A stretch of DNA of 64,000 bases from Segetibacter sp. (GCA_028288485.1 JAQBNO010000021.1:1-64000); one strand, 5' to 3'. Shown: positions 30,448 to 42,490, numbered from the stretch's first letter. Notes: a model not told the origin generated them from the sequence alone. Translations and numbers: made by a program.

Positions 30448-31176
30448 TCAGGTTACCCGAAAAACGTTTTCATCTTCTACAATCGGTAAATTTTTAAATT
30501 TCTGAATAACCCGCGCCACTACTACTACATCCTTTTCGCAATAATTAATGATCCTGGACAAATTGTTTTCTTTATAGTAAACATCCTGCACCATGCTACC
30601 GTCAATATCATCTTTTGAAGTTGGAATGCCAAGTATGCTTGCGAGCAAATGCAGGGAAGTATAATTTTTATAATCACCAAACTTCCACCATTGCAATGTA
30701 TCGGCCATACAAATTTCCCACGGCTTTGCACCGTAAATATGTAAATAAGATGGTAAAGCAATTTGATGGATTACAAGTCTGCGGCATAAAAAAGGAACAT
30801 CAAATTCACGAATATTATGGCCGGCGAACTGAAATTTGGGCCGATGCTGGAAAAACTTGTCGGCGAGTTCAATAAACTGGGTTAATACTGCCGTTTCGTT
30901 GTCGCCGGCAATACTTTTGATTTTTAAACATATTCTTTCTGCTTTGTCTACGTAGAAAAATGCGGTAGAGATACACACCACTTTACCAAATTCTGCCAGG
31001 ATTCCTGCCTTTTGACGGTAAACTTCTTCCACATTGAAGTTTTCTGGCACTGTTTTTGAAATTTTGTCGAAAAAAAGTGTACCGGCTTCTGCAGGCAATT
31101 GTGTATACTTTTCTACCTGCGGTACAGTTTCAATGTCGATAATAAACAAATCAAAAAGCGATAAATTATTATTCAA
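30448..31176 (-). CDS. Predicted 3'-5' exonuclease (PolB-like, DEDD family)
   Basis: FIIDIETVPQ...FAGHNIREFDVPFLCRRLV...KDDIDGSMVQDVYYKENNLSRIINYCEKDVVVVARV. Confidence 0.88.
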   Translation of the reverse strand: MNNNLSLFDLFIIDIETVPQVEKYTQLPAEAGTLFFDKISKTVPENFNVEEVYRQKAGILAEFGKVVCISTAFFYVDKAERICLKIKSIAGDNETAVLTQFIELADKFFQHRPKFQFAGHNIREFDVPFLCRRLVIHQIALPSYLHIYGAKPWEICMADTLQWWKFGDYKNYTSLHLLASILGIPTSKDDIDGSMVQDVYYKENNLSRIINYCEKDVVVVARVIQKFKNLPIVEDENVFRVT

Positions 31177-31217
31177 GCTTCATTCTTTTATTATTTTAAT
31201 ATAAACCATCAACGACC

Positions 31218-32213
31218 ATGAGCTACAATCCTGAAAACTCTGCAACAAATCCTCAAACACAGCCTCCCAAAAAATCAGATGATCGTAAAATTATTTACGG
31301 TATTTTAATCGCCGCCCTTTTAGGAACCTGGGGCTATATAATTTATGATAAAAGTAAATCGAATGAATCGATAAGTCAATTGCAGAACCAATATTCTAAT
31401 GTTGACTCTGCGCGGAATGAAATACAAAATGAATATAACGATGCATTGGCCCGCCTTGATTCTGCAACCGGTAACAATACACAACTAACAGGCGCATTGG
31501 CTGAAAGACAAACTGAGATCAACCAGTTGAAAACCCAAATTAGTTCAATTACAACGAAAAGGAATGCTACAGCTGCCGAACTTGAAAGGGCAAGAGGGTT
31601 GATTAACCAGTTGAACATGCGTATCGATGATATGTATACGGAAATACAAAGGTTAAAAGGCGAAAACCAGCAGCTTTCAACCTCTAACCGAAGGTTAAAT
31701 GAAGAAAAACAGCAATTAACTACTGAAAGAACACAGCTACAGGACAATCTTAGCACAACCGAAAGTGCCCGTCGGCAGGTTGAAGAAATTGCATCTACAC
31801 TTCATGCAAGTAACATGAATATTACCCCTATTCGCGTAAAGGGTAATGGAAAAGAAAAAGAAACAGAAACTGCTAAAAGGGTTAATTTGCTTCGTATTTC
31901 TTTCGTGGTAGATGAAAACAGGGTTGCTTCGAGCGGCAATAAAGAATTATATGTTGCTGTTACTGCACCTGATGGCCGCCCTGTAACGATGGCTAGCGGT
32001 AGTGGAACTTTCGATACCCGTGATGAAGGAAGTAAGACTTTTACAAATAAAGTGATGATACCTTATGAACAAGGTAAAAGATCGCAGGTTAGCTTTGATT
32101 GGAAACAGGAAGGAAGATACCAACTCGGCGCGTATAAAATCGAGGTTTACCACAATGGTTTCAAGATCGGTGAAGGAACAAGAACTTTAAAGAAAGGTGG
32201 ATTGTTCGGATAG
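31218..32213 (+). CDS. Single-TM coiled-coil protein, hypothetical
   Basis: TM IIYGILIAALLGTWGYIIYD, long heptad-rich segment, C-terminal beta-rich domain. Confidence 0.75.
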   Translation: MSYNPENSATNPQTQPPKKSDDRKIIYGILIAALLGTWGYIIYDKSKSNESISQLQNQYSNVDSARNEIQNEYNDALARLDSATGNNTQLTGALAERQTEINQLKTQISSITTKRNATAAELERARGLINQLNMRIDDMYTEIQRLKGENQQLSTSNRRLNEEKQQLTTERTQLQDNLSTTESARRQVEEIASTLHASNMNITPIRVKGNGKEKETETAKRVNLLRISFVVDENRVASSGNKELYVAVTAPDGRPVTMASGSGTFDTRDEGSKTFTNKVMIPYEQGKRSQVSFDWKQEGRYQLGAYKIEVYHNGFKIGEGTRTLKKGGLFG

Positions 32214-32237
32214 GTTTTTAGTAAAGTATAGAACGAA

Positions 32238-32266
32238 AGAGCAGGAGTTTTCTCCTGCTCTTTTTT
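32238..32266. terminator. Rho-independent terminator
   Basis: AGAGCAGGAG-TTTT-CTCCTGCTCTTTTTT. Confidence 0.88.
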
Positions 32267-35200
32267 ATAATATAGCCCTCAAGGAAGCCCGGCCAATATG
32301 AATCGTCCTGGTCTCAGCAGGCTTTCTGCCTTCGTATTGAAAATTCAGCTCGAGGTTATTTCCCAGCCGTTTTGTAATATCGAAGTTCCATAAAAGATTT
32401 CTTCCGGGTAGCAGGGCATCTAACATTATATAACTAACTGTAGTATTTGGAAGACCGGTATAATTGATGTTAGTATAAGTAAATTTGCCGGTAAGGCTTG
32501 TATTATTAACCGAATTGTACTTTCCTTCAATGTTTAACGAATTGCTGATGGATTTTTCTCCTCCAAACCGTTCATCGTTCTTTTTGTTGTCGAATTCGTA
32601 GCTGGTTGATAAACGGTAGTTTGTTCCACTCGTAAAAGTTAGTTTAGGCTCCGAGTTGATCCTGTTGATTTCGTAATTCCTGTTGTCGAATTTGGGCGTG
32701 TACAACGAATTCTTTCCTGTTTTTTGAATTATCTCAAATGTAAACTGCCGGGCAGGATTCCATCTTCCTCTTAAAGTCCATTCCTCTAACTTCCTGCTTT
32801 CAAAGCCGTAGGTTAGGAGCGATTTATTATTATTTCTGCTGTTGCTGATATCAAAACCCCATTTAGTACTAAAGCGGTTGAAAGAAACGGTATTGGTGAA
32901 AATGTTGGTAAGGGTAAGCAAAGAAGTATCGTTGATACCCCCCTTTTTTAAAGGATTAAAAACCAGGGTACCGTTTGAAAGTTCTTTTTTTGCAGTTTGC
33001 AACGATGATTGAAAATTTATCCTTCCTATAAAGTTTCCGAATTTTTTGTTCTTAAATCTGTTCGAAAGTGTGCGCGGATTTAGGGTTATGCTATAATTTA
33101 GTTGTGTATAATTTGCTTTTACAAACTCGTTTGTAGGGGTAAAAACCCTGATAAACTTTGCCTGGTCGGGAAATAGCGCTATTTCAAATTCGTTGAGCTG
33201 AGGAATGTTATCGTTGTTATAATCGTTCCATGCGTACTCACCCCGGCCTGCGGGTACTTCAATATAGCTAAAGTCGCGTCGCTGTTCCTGTCCTGCACCT
33301 ACTTCATATAAAACATTTCCTGTTACAAAGCCTTTAAATTCATTAATTGCGTATTCGGCACGTCCTAATATGGTCTTCTCAGGTTCAAGGTTTGAGAGCG
33401 TTTTATTGGTGACCTGTAACTGGCGATAGGTTGCATGTAACCTGAACTGGTGGTGTGCATTTGCAAGCAATTCGGTGGTTAATGTTATATTATGACTACG
33501 GTTAATTTGAGAAAGTTTTTTTGAATCCGGTATTTTATCGCTTCGTGTGAAGTAAGTTACAGACCACCGGTTATCCTTCGCCTGGTTAGAGCGGATATAT
33601 GCTGAAAGTGTGGTAAAGGCAAAACTTACAGCGGACACTGAGTCTGTTTTTCGGTCGCGAATTTCATTTCGTTCTGTCGCGTACGATGCACCAAGCACAT
33701 AATTATTTAAACGGGTAAACACCTTACTTGCGTCGATGAAAGGTCGTATAAAATAGCCTTTGGTAATTCGGGAATTGATATTTGTAAGGTTAAAAATGTT
33801 TCTTAATTGCCATCCTTTTATTTTGTGTTCATCTATTATTAATTGCCGGAATCCTCTATATCCATCACTCCTTAAATATGCAGAGGATTGGTATCTTAAA
33901 AAAATAGTTGCCGAATCGGACAACTCGATGTTGGCGAAGGGTAAATGTTCTGTTGCCACTTGCGGCTGCAATTCCAGTCCCCAGTCGCGATAAAATTCTA
34001 CGGTTCTTAATCTTTCAAGCGGCCGGAAGCTTTTTTCAGTTGCTTCATAGCCAGCATTTGCTTTTACAAACAGGTGCTTTCCATTTTTGCCATATAGATC
34101 CATCACTCGCCCTATATTCATTTTGCCGGCAAATCCTTTATTATTCGCTTTGTCCTTGTTCGAAAACGCATTTACATCATGATTGCTAAGTGCAAACTCT
34201 GTTGATAAATTTGTTTTTGCATCAATATCATATACTGCTCCTACGGTTACAATTTGTTGCTTTTTTGGAGTTACCAATTGAGTGGCAGGTTCGTAATTTC
34301 CCTGTTTTACTCCATTTGCCGGCGTTATCCATCGGTATACTTTTCCGTTTGCACCGTTAAAATCAGGCACATAATTTCCCCTGCCATATCCCACTTCAAT
34401 AAATCCTAAACTGAATGTTGCACTATCGGGATTAGTTGAATAAACATAAATCTTTTGCGCACCTCCAGCAGCCAAAGTATCCATCTCGCGGTATAGAATT
34501 TTACCAGCAGAAAAAGTGTCGAGTGTAGCAGTGGGATAGAAAGCATTCTGGATACTATCACCAATATTATTTAAGAACTGCCGTTGCTTTGTATCCAATG
34601 ATTGGTTAATAGGTGAATTTTTTGCATCAGCATTACTGTAGGCCGCTATGTTAATTCTAAGTTTTTTATTTACGATTAATTCATCAGATGCATATAACAT
34701 TGAATTTAAAAAGCTCCGTTCTGCATATTCAAATTCTACCTGTATGCGGCTGTCTTTTGTGATCATTCGTCGTGGAGTAAACGCAATTTCAGCAGTATTG
34801 TAATTAATTACATAGTCCTGATCCTCACCACGTTGTAGAAGTTGTCCATCAATAAACACCCTTTCTGTTCCTGCAAGTACTATAAAAAAAATTTCATTGT
34901 TTACACCTGTTAACCTGTAAGGTCCCTGGTTACCTTCCTGCCCCTGGAAAATATTTCTTGTAAACTTACCTTTTGCAATGGCGCCGCTCACCAAGACTTT
35001 GTTCGAACTATTTCTGCCAATTACGGAAGTATTACTGTACGAAATGCCTTGCAGCCGTTTGTAAAAATTGAGGAAATAAGACGGGTTCTGCCGCAAGTCT
35101 ATATCTCCAAGGTTTACCTCCCACGCATTTTTTTTAAATTGGAGCCACACGCGGTCAAACTCATTTAATTGTTGCGTCGTACCGTCTGGCTGAATGGGAA

Positions 35201-35744
35201 TATTATTATCAGTAATGGCTGCTGCAACCTGGATGCTGTCTCCTAATAGTCCATTCAACTGTAAATTAAACTGCGAGTTAACTACTACATCCTGGCTGTT
35301 GCCGAAGCTTAAAGCGCGGCCAAAGCTGCCGTTATAGTTCATCGTGCCAAAGTCGAATAAGCTGTTTGCACTCGCCTGTTTATTGCCGCCGTTAAAAACA
35401 GATTGTTGTGCAACAAAGTTGTTCATCACGCTATCGTAAGTAAATCTTTTTGAAACAGCATTTAAGCGGTAAGGTAAAACGCGGTAAATAATGTCTACAC
35501 TGTCTGTCGACAGTCGTTTTTTCCAGCTCACCCGTGCATTTACCTCGTCTATTGCATAGTAGGAAGAGTCAAACCCGCGAATGAAAAAAGTGCGGGGAAC
35601 AATACTGAAACTATCAATACTAACCGGTAGGGTAGTAGCGATCCTTTTACTTCGCAGGTTTGAATATTTATAGGGCTGCGACTTTACAGTTGCAACCAGG
35701 AACATTCCAAATAGTAGAACAACGATATTTTTTAATAAGGTCAA
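32265..35744 (-). CDS. Large (1159 aa) putative outer-membrane beta-barrel protein, hypothetical
   Basis: Signal peptide MTLLKNIVVLLFGMFLVATVKSQ; VFIDGQLLQRGEDQDYVINYNTAEIAFTPRRMITKDSRIQVEFEYAERS; repeated amphipathic strands. Confidence 0.75.
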   Translation of the reverse strand: MTLLKNIVVLLFGMFLVATVKSQPYKYSNLRSKRIATTLPVSIDSFSIVPRTFFIRGFDSSYYAIDEVNARVSWKKRLSTDSVDIIYRVLPYRLNAVSKRFTYDSVMNNFVAQQSVFNGGNKQASANSLFDFGTMNYNGSFGRALSFGNSQDVVVNSQFNLQLNGLLGDSIQVAAAITDNNIPIQPDGTTQQLNEFDRVWLQFKKNAWEVNLGDIDLRQNPSYFLNFYKRLQGISYSNTSVIGRNSSNKVLVSGAIAKGKFTRNIFQGQEGNQGPYRLTGVNNEIFFIVLAGTERVFIDGQLLQRGEDQDYVINYNTAEIAFTPRRMITKDSRIQVEFEYAERSFLNSMLYASDELIVNKKLRINIAAYSNADAKNSPINQSLDTKQRQFLNNIGDSIQNAFYPTATLDTFSAGKILYREMDTLAAGGAQKIYVYSTNPDSATFSLGFIEVGYGRGNYVPDFNGANGKVYRWITPANGVKQGNYEPATQLVTPKKQQIVTVGAVYDIDAKTNLSTEFALSNHDVNAFSNKDKANNKGFAGKMNIGRVMDLYGKNGKHLFVKANAGYEATEKSFRPLERLRTVEFYRDWGLELQPQVATEHLPFANIELSDSATIFLRYQSSAYLRSDGYRGFRQLIIDEHKIKGWQLRNIFNLTNINSRITKGYFIRPFIDASKVFTRLNNYVLGASYATERNEIRDRKTDSVSAVSFAFTTLSAYIRSNQAKDNRWSVTYFTRSDKIPDSKKLSQINRSHNITLTTELLANAHHQFRLHATYRQLQVTNKTLSNLEPEKTILGRAEYAINEFKGFVTGNVLYEVGAGQEQRRDFSYIEVPAGRGEYAWNDYNNDNIPQLNEFEIALFPDQAKFIRVFTPTNEFVKANYTQLNYSITLNPRTLSNRFKNKKFGNFIGRINFQSSLQTAKKELSNGTLVFNPLKKGGINDTSLLTLTNIFTNTVSFNRFSTKWGFDISNSRNNNKSLLTYGFESRKLEEWTLRGRWNPARQFTFEIIQKTGKNSLYTPKFDNRNYEINRINSEPKLTFTSGTNYRLSTSYEFDNKKNDERFGGEKSISNSLNIEGKYNSVNNTSLTGKFTYTNINYTGLPNTTVSYIMLDALLPGRNLLWNFDITKRLGNNLELNFQYEGRKPAETRTIHIGRASLRAIL

Positions 35745-35975
35745 AGGGAAACTTCAGCGTAAAATTCAATCTATAAAAATAGTGGAGTTAAAATTAGTTA
35801 TAAGATAAAGTATAAACGTAATTAGCTGCCTGAGATTGTTAATTCCGGCCGTATTTCGTGGATTTTAGCTTAGGCTAAGAAAAGTTAAAGGGATTTTATG
35901 AGCCCCACAATACCACTATTATGAGTCATCCTACTAATGAACTCGTTTTTGCTGTCTTGGTTTTTAATGTTTTTT

Positions 35976-36020
35976 AGATGCCGGCTTTTTGTACTATAAG
36001 AATCATCGTTGCTACGCTCA
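35976..36020 (+). repeat. Degenerate copy of the dispersed repeat
   Basis: T-run, AGATGCCGG, 28 nt, CATCGTTGCTACGC. Confidence 0.45.
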
Positions 36021-36067
36021 GTTCAACTTTTAATTCTTTGATAGAACTTAGCGTAGTATTTTTTTTC

Positions 36068-36108
36068 CCCTGAGCGAAGCCGAAGGGTACACTGAGCTTG
36101 CCGAAGGG
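36068..36108. repeat. Direct repeat CTGAGCGAAGCCGAAGGG-TACA-CTGAGCTTGCCGAAGGG
   Basis: Two imperfect tandem units read directly. Confidence 0.7.
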
Positions 36109-36364
36109 CCGCAATTCGTTCGCGTGCATTGGCAGTGGCAACAAAAGAGTAAAGTTCGTGCCTGTTTTTATCGGTTGGTATTATAATGTTCGCTACTGCC
36201 AACAGTTATTGCATAAGTGACATCGGCCGCTTGGGCGCCAGGCGAATGCTTTCGGAAACCAGCGAAGCGGTTTCAGCAACAAGTGCGTGGAGTGCGGGTG
36301 AAATAACGAAGCCAGGCGGCTTGAGCTATAACTGATTGCATTAAAGGTTCAATTTGCGTCGTTT

Positions 36365-36404
36365 TGGGCCGCCCCCTAAGATTTTTTGCGTCGCACGCTT
36401 GTAC
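36365..36404 (+). repeat. Dispersed intergenic repeat, class B copy, shortened upstream part
   Basis: GGGCC...TTTTTTGCGTCGCACGCTTGTAC. Confidence 0.75.
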
Positions 36405-36470
36405 ATTTTGTTCAATATTCTGCAAGCCGCATCCAAGGCATGTGTAAGCAAGTTTAATAGAAATACGGGA

Positions 36471-36524
36471 GATGAACGAAATGCGACGCAACGATGATCA
36501 ACCGGAGACTCCAGAGCGGGTACC
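36471..36524 (-). repeat. Dispersed intergenic repeat, class C copy
   Basis: Minus strand: TTTTTTTGGTACC, 28 nt, CATCGTTGCGTCGCATTTCGTTCATC. Confidence 0.9.
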
Positions 36525-36534
36525 AAAAAAACGC

Positions 36535-36966
36535 TTACAAGTGTTTCCTGCCCGACAGGTACTTTAGAAAGAACTCCTTGCTCCTAAGTACTTCAATATT
36601 GGAAAAGTAAAAATCATGAACGTCTTCAGTAACAATACAATCACAATTGCTGCCAAGTGCCGCGTAATATTCCAGGCCGTCTTCAAAATCTTTAACCGCA
36701 CTGTTTTGTAACGTATTTTTTACCGAGGTTTCAGTAGTATCGGCAATTCTAATGTTATCGCACAATATTGAAATCTTTTGTTTGGCTATAGATGCTTTAA
36801 ACTTTTTTTCAGCAAAATAGAAAGCTATAGCAAGACATACTGGTGAGGTGAATACTTCAAATTGTTTAAAATCAGCAAGGCTTAAAATACGGGAGGTATA
36901 AGTAAATAGTGGGTACTCTTTATTTAATACCGAGACTACAATGTTGGCATCAACAAAAATTCGCAT
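36535..36966 (-). CDS. PIN-domain protein (type II toxin candidate)
   Basis: MRIFVDANIVVSVLNKEYP...DFEDGLEYYAALGSNCDCIVTEDVHDFYFSNIEVLRSKEFF. Confidence 0.88.
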   Translation of the reverse strand: MRIFVDANIVVSVLNKEYPLFTYTSRILSLADFKQFEVFTSPVCLAIAFYFAEKKFKASIAKQKISILCDNIRIADTTETSVKNTLQNSAVKDFEDGLEYYAALGSNCDCIVTEDVHDFYFSNIEVLRSKEFFLKYLSGRKHL

Positions 36967-37223
36967 TATTTTTTAGAAGCGAAGTATTCGTCTTTTAAAG
37001 ACTTACTGCTTCTTTTTTTAGTTTGATAAGTTGCTTCGCCTTCTGCAATTTGGCTAACCCATTCTGAAATAGGATAATCTTCAAGAGAATGATAACCTGA
37101 GGTGGTGATTTTGTCTAAAAGAAACTCTACCAGCCGCGACACACTGATGTTATTTGCTTCAGCATAGCTTTTTGCCTTGTTAATTACATCCGCACTAAAA
37201 CTTAACGTAATCTTGTTATCCAT
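36966..37223 (-). CDS. DUF6364-like antitoxin
   Basis: MDNKITLSFSADVINKAKSYAEANNISVSRLVEFLLDKI, ribbon-helix-helix-like; overlaps the PIN gene start by 1 nt. Start at the second Met (37223). Confidence 0.82.
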   Translation of the reverse strand: MDNKITLSFSADVINKAKSYAEANNISVSRLVEFLLDKITTSGYHSLEDYPISEWVSQIAEGEATYQTKKRSSKSLKDEYFASKK

Positions 37224-37372
37224 AACCCATAGTTTATACAAAAATACTAGTTATACTACAATGAAAAAATATTTATACGTAGATTTTTTTCTTCAAATTA
37301 TTGCACTGTTTATTGCAACAAAAAACCATCCCGTGAGGAATGGCTCTCTAAAATTAACTTTAAACGTTATGT

Positions 37373-39004
<1,632 letters not shown>

Positions 39005-39303
39005 TTACAATTTTTTATATTTAAGAATTAAGGCCCTTCCTAGCCCACTATCACAGTCGAGGTTCACCGTTAACCTTTTTCAGGCGGCAAAAGTAATAAA
39101 ACAAGTGGAAAGGAATAAAGAATTAAAACCAAAGTAAATACCTTCATCAGGGTGGCCAGCGCTTTTTAACAGAAAGACTGAAAGAAAGAGCGACAATATT
39201 CCACTGATTTCATTTATCAAAATCCTGACCACTCTCCCAATTTTTTACTGAACCCAATTGCCTCGTTTTTTGCACCTTTGCAATCAATTTTAAAAATTAT
39301 CAA

Positions 39304-40125
39304 ATGGAGTTTTTAACCGAGTTATTTAAGAAGCAGTCTTATGATCCACAAAACTTTTTTCTTATTGCGGGACCATGTGTAGTAGAGAGTGAGGAATTGG
39401 TAATGGAAGTAGCAGACAGTGTATATTCCATTTGTAAAAAATTAGGAATCCCATATGTTTTTAAAGCCTCGTATAGAAAAGCTAACCGAACCAGCGGTTC
39501 TTCTTTTACAGGTATAGGTGATGAGGCAGCCATGCAACTTGTAAAAAAGGTGGGCGAACATTACGGACTTCCTACCACTTCAGATATACATACCCATGAA
39601 GAAGCAGGGCAGGCAGCAAAATACATCGACATATTGCAGATACCCGCGTTTTTATGCCGGCAAACCGATCTACTGGTGGCCGCGGCAGAAACTGGCAAAA
39701 TTGTGAATGTAAAAAAAGGACAGTTTGTAAGTGGTGATGCAATGAAATTTGCTGTAGATAAAATTCGTAAAGCAGGTAATCAAAAAGTAATGCTTACAGA
39801 AAGGGGTACTACTTTTGGTTACCAGGACCTGGTGGTGGATTACCGGAACATCCCGATTATGGCAGAAAACAATGTACCGGTAATAATGGATTGTACCCAT
39901 AGCCTGCAGCAGCCAAACCAAACAACAGGTGTAACAGGTGGAAATCCGCGGTTAATAGGAACGATTGCCAAAGCCGCAATTGCAACAGGAGCAAACGGAT
40001 TATTTATCGAAACACATCCTAACCCGGAGTGCGCTAAAAGCGACGGAGCTAATATGCTTCACTTAAATAAATTGGAAGAGTTACTTGTTCAACTGGTGAA
40101 GTTGAGAAAAGCAGTTGTGAATTAG
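39304..40125 (+). CDS. kdsA: 3-deoxy-8-phosphooctulonate synthase
   Basis: FLIAGPCVVESEELV, FKASYRKANRTSGSSFTGIG, TSDIHTHEEA, DILQIPAFLCRQTDLL. Confidence 0.97.
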   Translation: MEFLTELFKKQSYDPQNFFLIAGPCVVESEELVMEVADSVYSICKKLGIPYVFKASYRKANRTSGSSFTGIGDEAAMQLVKKVGEHYGLPTTSDIHTHEEAGQAAKYIDILQIPAFLCRQTDLLVAAAETGKIVNVKKGQFVSGDAMKFAVDKIRKAGNQKVMLTERGTTFGYQDLVVDYRNIPIMAENNVPVIMDCTHSLQQPNQTTGVTGGNPRLIGTIAKAAIATGANGLFIETHPNPECAKSDGANMLHLNKLEELLVQLVKLRKAVVN

Positions 40126-40231
40126 CATTTAAACATTCCTATTGTTTACAAAACCGTATTTGCGGCTGCGTTTAATAGTGTAAAAGAATTTCCTGCGAAC
40201 GGGATCGCGCCCTGGAGGGAACGAGGATGCT

Positions 40232-40286
40232 AATAAAACAATTGCCCGTACCAAAAATAAGTTTTAGTACGGGCAATTGTTTTATT
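40232..40286. terminator. Long bidirectional terminator hairpin (20-bp perfect stem)
   Basis: AATAAAACAATTGCCCGTAC ... GTACGGGCAATTGTTTTATT between convergent genes. Confidence 0.88.
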
Positions 40287-40293
40287 CAAAAAT

Positions 40294-42153
40294 TTAAGAA
40301 GACAGCTCTTTTGATTTTACTGGTGTACTGCGTAGCAATCCTGCAGGCACCTTTAATTCTCCTGTGTCTGACTCTATCAGTCCATTTCGTTCATCTTCAA
40401 TATTGGTAGCCTGCGTATACACATCACCTGCTATAGGGCGTTTTCGTAATTCCTCTTTAAACAGTTTGATCTGGCGGGCACGTTCATCATCATCTTTTGG
40501 TCCTCCATACTCCACAAATCCAAAACCTCCCCACTCGCTCACTATTAAAGGAACCTGTTTTTTAAAGAAAAACGGATCGCCAACCACTAACGGGTAAGCG
40601 GCTACGCCAACTAATTGGCCTGATACCAGTTGGTCAAGCATTTCGCGCCAACGTTGAAGGTCAGGTGTATATAAGTGGGCCGTAAGAAGGTCCGATTTGA
40701 GCCGTCCTTCAAACGAAATATGCTGCCAGCCATCGTTATCTACCACTAAAAACTGCGGATGAGCCAGTTGCATATAATGGTACATTTCGATGATATATTT
40801 TCGGGTTGCTTCATTCGTGGCAATGTCCTGCGCACCCCAATCTTCATTATATAAGCTCCAGATAACAACCGATGGATGAGTACCTATCAGGGCAAGCATA
40901 CGCATCAATTCATCTTTGTGATTAGCCCTGCTTTTATGGCTCGACTGATGCGGACTGGGCACTTCTACCCAAAGCAATAAACCCATTTTGTCGGCAAGGT
41001 TGTAAATGCGGGGATCTACTCCGGCAATATGAATCCGAACGAGGTTGCAACCTAGTTCCTTCATTGCAATCATGTGTCGTTTAATCTCTTCATAAGATGC
41101 TGCACCAGGTTGGTATAGGATCCCATCTAAATAAACAGATTTATTATTAAGGTATATGCAACAGCCGCGTGACTCAATTTTACGTAAACCAAAAAGTGTT
41201 TCAATTTCTGAGCTATAACCGTTTGAGTCAATTAACTCTGCAACAAGTTTGTAAAGGTTCGGTTCTTCTGGTGACCACAGTTTTGCGCCGGGAACTTCGA
41301 TTACAAGTCTCTGGCGCTTTTGCCCTTCTTCGAGGTGAAGTGGAAAATCGTCTGTGGCAATAGGTTCCTTCGACTCCTGCTTTCTTTTAAAGATCTTTAA
41401 CCTGATCGTATAATCGCCTGCATCATGTATGCGGCTGGTAAGGTTAAAGCGAACAAGATTATCTTCTACAATAGAAACTACGCCTACACGTGACCGAAGA
41501 CGATTACGATCGACAGGCTCGATCCATATGCTGCGGACAGCGCCGGTATATGTCTGGTACCATATTCCTCCCCGTTTGTACACATGCGACTCCTGTTTTC
41601 CACGTGGAATATCGGCGTCCATTGTATCTGCAATTCGAACGGTGAGGCGATTAACAGGCTGTAGTACCTCTTCAGGTAACTCGTACGAAAAAGACGTGTA
41701 TTCGCCAACATGTACTTCTTCACCTTCCACCGTTTTTAGAAGAACCCCATTTAGCCATACCATAGTTTCATAACCACAGGCTCCAAATGTTAACTGTAGC
41801 AATGAGTGGGCCGAGCCATTTCCGTTAACTCGTTGTGGTAAGGGGAAATCCCTTTCGTACCATGCCACCACTTTGTCGTGCCATGAATTACCGGGTTGTT
41901 GACCTTTTGCTGCTGCAATATGTTCTTCTATTGAGCCTGGCCAATTAGCGGTGTCGCCGTAGCTGTGTTCAACATACCAATGTTCCTGCAGCCCCTTATC
42001 GTCGAGGTCGAGGCAAAAACGCCAGGTGCCATCTAGTAATAGAGGTGAGTTTGACCGTAAAACAGCGCGGGGTACCGGATTTATAAAATTATCTTCGGCA
42101 AATACTTCTTCTTTACTTGTTGAAGTACTGTAATTAGGATGTTGTAAGAGCAT
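40294..42153 (-). CDS. Glycoside hydrolase family 2 (beta-galactosidase/glucuronidase-like)
   Basis: TFGACGYETMVWLNGVLLKTVEGEEVHVGEYTSFSYELP; NLVRIHIAGVDPRIYNLADKMGLLLWVEVPSPH; VIWSLYNEDWG; PLIVSEWGGFG. Confidence 0.92.
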   Translation of the reverse strand: MLLQHPNYSTSTSKEEVFAEDNFINPVPRAVLRSNSPLLLDGTWRFCLDLDDKGLQEHWYVEHSYGDTANWPGSIEEHIAAAKGQQPGNSWHDKVVAWYERDFPLPQRVNGNGSAHSLLQLTFGACGYETMVWLNGVLLKTVEGEEVHVGEYTSFSYELPEEVLQPVNRLTVRIADTMDADIPRGKQESHVYKRGGIWYQTYTGAVRSIWIEPVDRNRLRSRVGVVSIVEDNLVRFNLTSRIHDAGDYTIRLKIFKRKQESKEPIATDDFPLHLEEGQKRQRLVIEVPGAKLWSPEEPNLYKLVAELIDSNGYSSEIETLFGLRKIESRGCCIYLNNKSVYLDGILYQPGAASYEEIKRHMIAMKELGCNLVRIHIAGVDPRIYNLADKMGLLLWVEVPSPHQSSHKSRANHKDELMRMLALIGTHPSVVIWSLYNEDWGAQDIATNEATRKYIIEMYHYMQLAHPQFLVVDNDGWQHISFEGRLKSDLLTAHLYTPDLQRWREMLDQLVSGQLVGVAAYPLVVGDPFFFKKQVPLIVSEWGGFGFVEYGGPKDDDERARQIKLFKEELRKRPIAGDVYTQATNIEDERNGLIESDTGELKVPAGLLRSTPVKSKELSS

Positions 42154-42438
42154 GCTGGGAGTAGTTAGCTTTTAAATTATTTTAGTCTTTTTAGGTAACG
42201 TTGAAGGACTTAGGCTTTAATACATCTCTTTTAAACGATTTTATTTCTAAAAAAATCTGTTTAACAGAGAAAATACAAATAGACTGTAAGCCGGCCTGCA
42301 ATATTAATTCCACCATTGTTTCTTTAGCTGTTAATTAATGTGTAAAGAGGCCAAATTAAAAGTTCGGAAATCATTTTATAAAGCAGTAATGCGGTCATTA
42401 TTTATTCTAAAGCATATAAAATACAGCAAGGACGAGTG

Positions 42439-42490
42439 TGTAGCCGGCAGTTGTAATTCTATAATGCCGCCGTTGCGTCGCACTCTTCGG
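42439..42490 (+). repeat. Dispersed intergenic repeat, class B copy with diverged tail
   Basis: TGTAGCC box, 29 nt, CGCCGTTGCGTCGCACTCTTCGGC. Confidence 0.75.

Noticed and set aside
36273-36526. Track ORFs 36273..36491 and 36341..36526
   Set aside because: Overlapping frames over repeats, one starting MRRISFI from the repeat itself; no protein-like composition.
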